Positions 5,423 through 5,749 of a stretch of DNA of 5,749 nt are shown here, in pieces. This DNA comes from Methanomassiliicoccales archaeon UBA147 (lineage in GTDB: Archaea; Thermoplasmatota; Thermoplasmata; SG8-5), in contig DAJR01000061.1 in the NCBI GenBank assembly GCA_002496385.1, forward strand, positions 48,273 to 54,021. Direction: 5' to 3'. The translations under genes were made by a program, and so were the position numbers. The notes below the pieces were generated by a model. That model made no database searches and was not told where the DNA came from. It was given only the letters and a program-made list of their open reading frames with translations. The first letter of the stretch is position 1. The number at the start of each line of letters is the position of its first letter.

Positions 5423-5626
5423 TTTACTGCACAGATGCCGAGATAGTGCCGAATCAAGATTCGGCTAAGTCGCAACCAAGTATGGTTGCTCCTAACGCCT
5501 AATCGCGGATTAGGCTAAGTCATGGCCATCTATGGCCATTCCTAATGCCGAACTGAAAGTTCGGCTAAGTCGCAACCAAGTATGGTTGCTCCACGCTCCG
5601 TCCTTCAGGGCTGAGATGAATCGGCA
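5423..5626 (+). mobile_element. Terminal (right-end-like) sequence with internal hairpin cassette, copy B
   Basis: Its two outer parts match copy 1 at the other end of the window, in inverted orientation. Bases 5423-5442 match 36-55 perfectly (20 bp), and 5602-5626 match 1-25 perfectly (25 bp). Between them copy 1 reads GCCGAGA-ACGCTC continuously, whereas here GCCGAGA (5437-5443) and ACGCTC (5593-5598) are separated by 149 bases of hairpin array. ATGCCGA (5435-5441) and TCGGCAT (5621-5627) can pair as a 7-bp stem enclosing everything. The TTCA-loop hairpin with flanking ATGAATC resembles IS200/IS605 right ends and omega-RNA 3' ends, but no tnpA or tnpB gene is present. Confidence 0.55.
5444..5592 (+). 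repeat. Tandem array of six covarying hairpins (three 49-50 base units)
   Basis: Units begin at 5447, 5496 and 5546. Each has an 8-bp hairpin with a 2-3 base loop, the linker TAAGT(C), a 7-bp hairpin with a 4-base loop, and the linker TCCTAA (degenerate in the third unit). First hairpins: GCCGAATC/GATTCGGC (5448-5465), GCCTAATC/GATTAGGC (5497-5515), GCCGAACT/AGTTCGGC (5547-5565). Second hairpins: GCAACCA/TGGTTGC (5472-5489), ATGGCCA/TGGCCAT (5522-5539), GCAACCA/TGGTTGC again (5572-5589). All stems are perfect. Seven base pairs differ between units and every one is compensated on the other arm, whereas linkers hardly change. This indicates selection or a copying mechanism that preserves structure, as RNA or single-stranded DNA. 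I do not recognise the family; an expanded omega-RNA, a multi-hairpin ncRNA and a protein-binding array are all open. Confidence 0.8.
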
Positions 5627-5649
5627 TGAGCAGTAACGTGAGATATGCC

Positions 5650-5717
5650 GTTGCATGCCGTACTCATGCAATCAAAGAAAATCGAAGCTAAACAGCTTCG
5701 ATATTCAGGCATGCAAC
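5650..5717. other. Nested hairpins with alternative pairings
   Basis: GTTGCATGCC (5650-5659) pairs with GGCATGCAAC (5708-5717) as a 10-bp outer stem. Inside it, ATCGAAGCT (5681-5689) and AGCTTCGAT (5694-5702) make a 9-bp hairpin with an AAAC loop. TTGCATG (5651-5657) can instead pair with CATGCAA (5665-5671) as a 7-bp hairpin, which excludes the outer stem. It begins 24 bases after the end of terminal copy B and may be part of the same or a second element (IS200/IS605 left ends are also hairpins), or an independent structured RNA. Confidence 0.5.
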
Positions 5718-5749
5718 TGCCCTATGGTAAACTTCCAGCCCGGCGCAAA

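Larger units (their letters stand above)
5347..5749. other. Gene-free, highly structured region
   Basis: About 400 bases without a credible protein gene. It contains, in order, two plus-strand copies of the terminal sequence found at base 1, a six-hairpin cassette within the second copy, and a further hairpin group past 5640. The last bases (5718-5749) show no recognisable feature. Confidence 0.7.

Noticed and set aside
5389..5502. 37-residue ORF beginning MPRTLSPSGL, shortly after the predicted rightward transcription start
   Set aside because: It lies wholly within terminal repeat copies A and B and the first array units. Its reading follows from the repeat sequence, and it has no ribosome-binding site or recognisable product.
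5444..5592. CRISPR array
   Set aside because: Units are nearly entirely palindromic with no unique 30-40 base spacers, differ between copies by compensated changes, and no cas genes are nearby.
5444..5592. Integron attC-like folded sites
   Set aside because: The required GTTRRRY/RYYYAAC core pairs are not found in the right arrangement, there are no cassettes between units, and no integrase is present.

Overview
The window looks like archaeal chromosome, most likely a euryarchaeote. The support is: (i) AT-rich box-A (TATA-like) promoters at fixed distances from starts, two of which imply leaderless or nearly leaderless mRNAs; (ii) GGTGA / GGGGTGAT Shine-Dalgarno motifs; (iii) a poly-T terminator without a hairpin; (iv) frequent AGG/AGA arginine codons; (v) the gene set (rubredoxin-less rubrerythrin, radical SAM, thioredoxin-reductase-like flavoprotein, CPA2 antiporter). 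A Thermoplasmata-like lineage (e.g. Methanomassiliicoccales relatives) is my guess, not shown by the sequence.

Layout. 1-61: a degenerate terminal sequence on the minus strand that looks like the 3' end of an IS200/IS605 tnpB gene plus its right end. 62-322: no gene seen. 323-496 (minus): the start of an AAA-type ATPase, broken just after Walker A. 547-1002 (minus): ferritin-like diiron protein. 1124-1600 (plus): GNAT acetyltransferase, divergent from it. 1668-4059 (minus): a tight three-gene operon, isochorismatase-like hydrolase -> thioredoxin-reductase-like flavoprotein without the CxxC -> RlmN-like radical SAM enzyme, with ATGA overlaps at both junctions. 4135-5319 (minus): CPA2/Kef-type cation:proton antiporter without a regulatory domain. 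5347-5749: about 400 bases without a convincing protein gene, but the most structured part of the window.

The 5347-5749 region holds two further copies of the terminal sequence seen at base 1, now on the plus strand. In the second copy a 149-base cassette of six short hairpins (three tandem units of 49-50 bases) interrupts the terminal sequence. The hairpin stems differ between units, but every difference is matched on the other arm, while the linkers between hairpins stay nearly fixed. That is the signature of a structure (RNA or single-stranded DNA) being maintained. A 7-bp stem flanks and could close the whole array, and a palindromic TATA box at 5345-5354 could drive transcription into it as well as into the antiporter gene. 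Downstream (5650-5717) lies another set of hairpins with competing pairings.

The outermost copies form a 25-bp perfect inverted repeat (1-25 / 5602-5626), so the cellular genes are bracketed by two outward-facing element ends. The three-gene operon could form a redox/modification module (the flavoprotein feeding electrons to the radical SAM enzyme), but that is inference.
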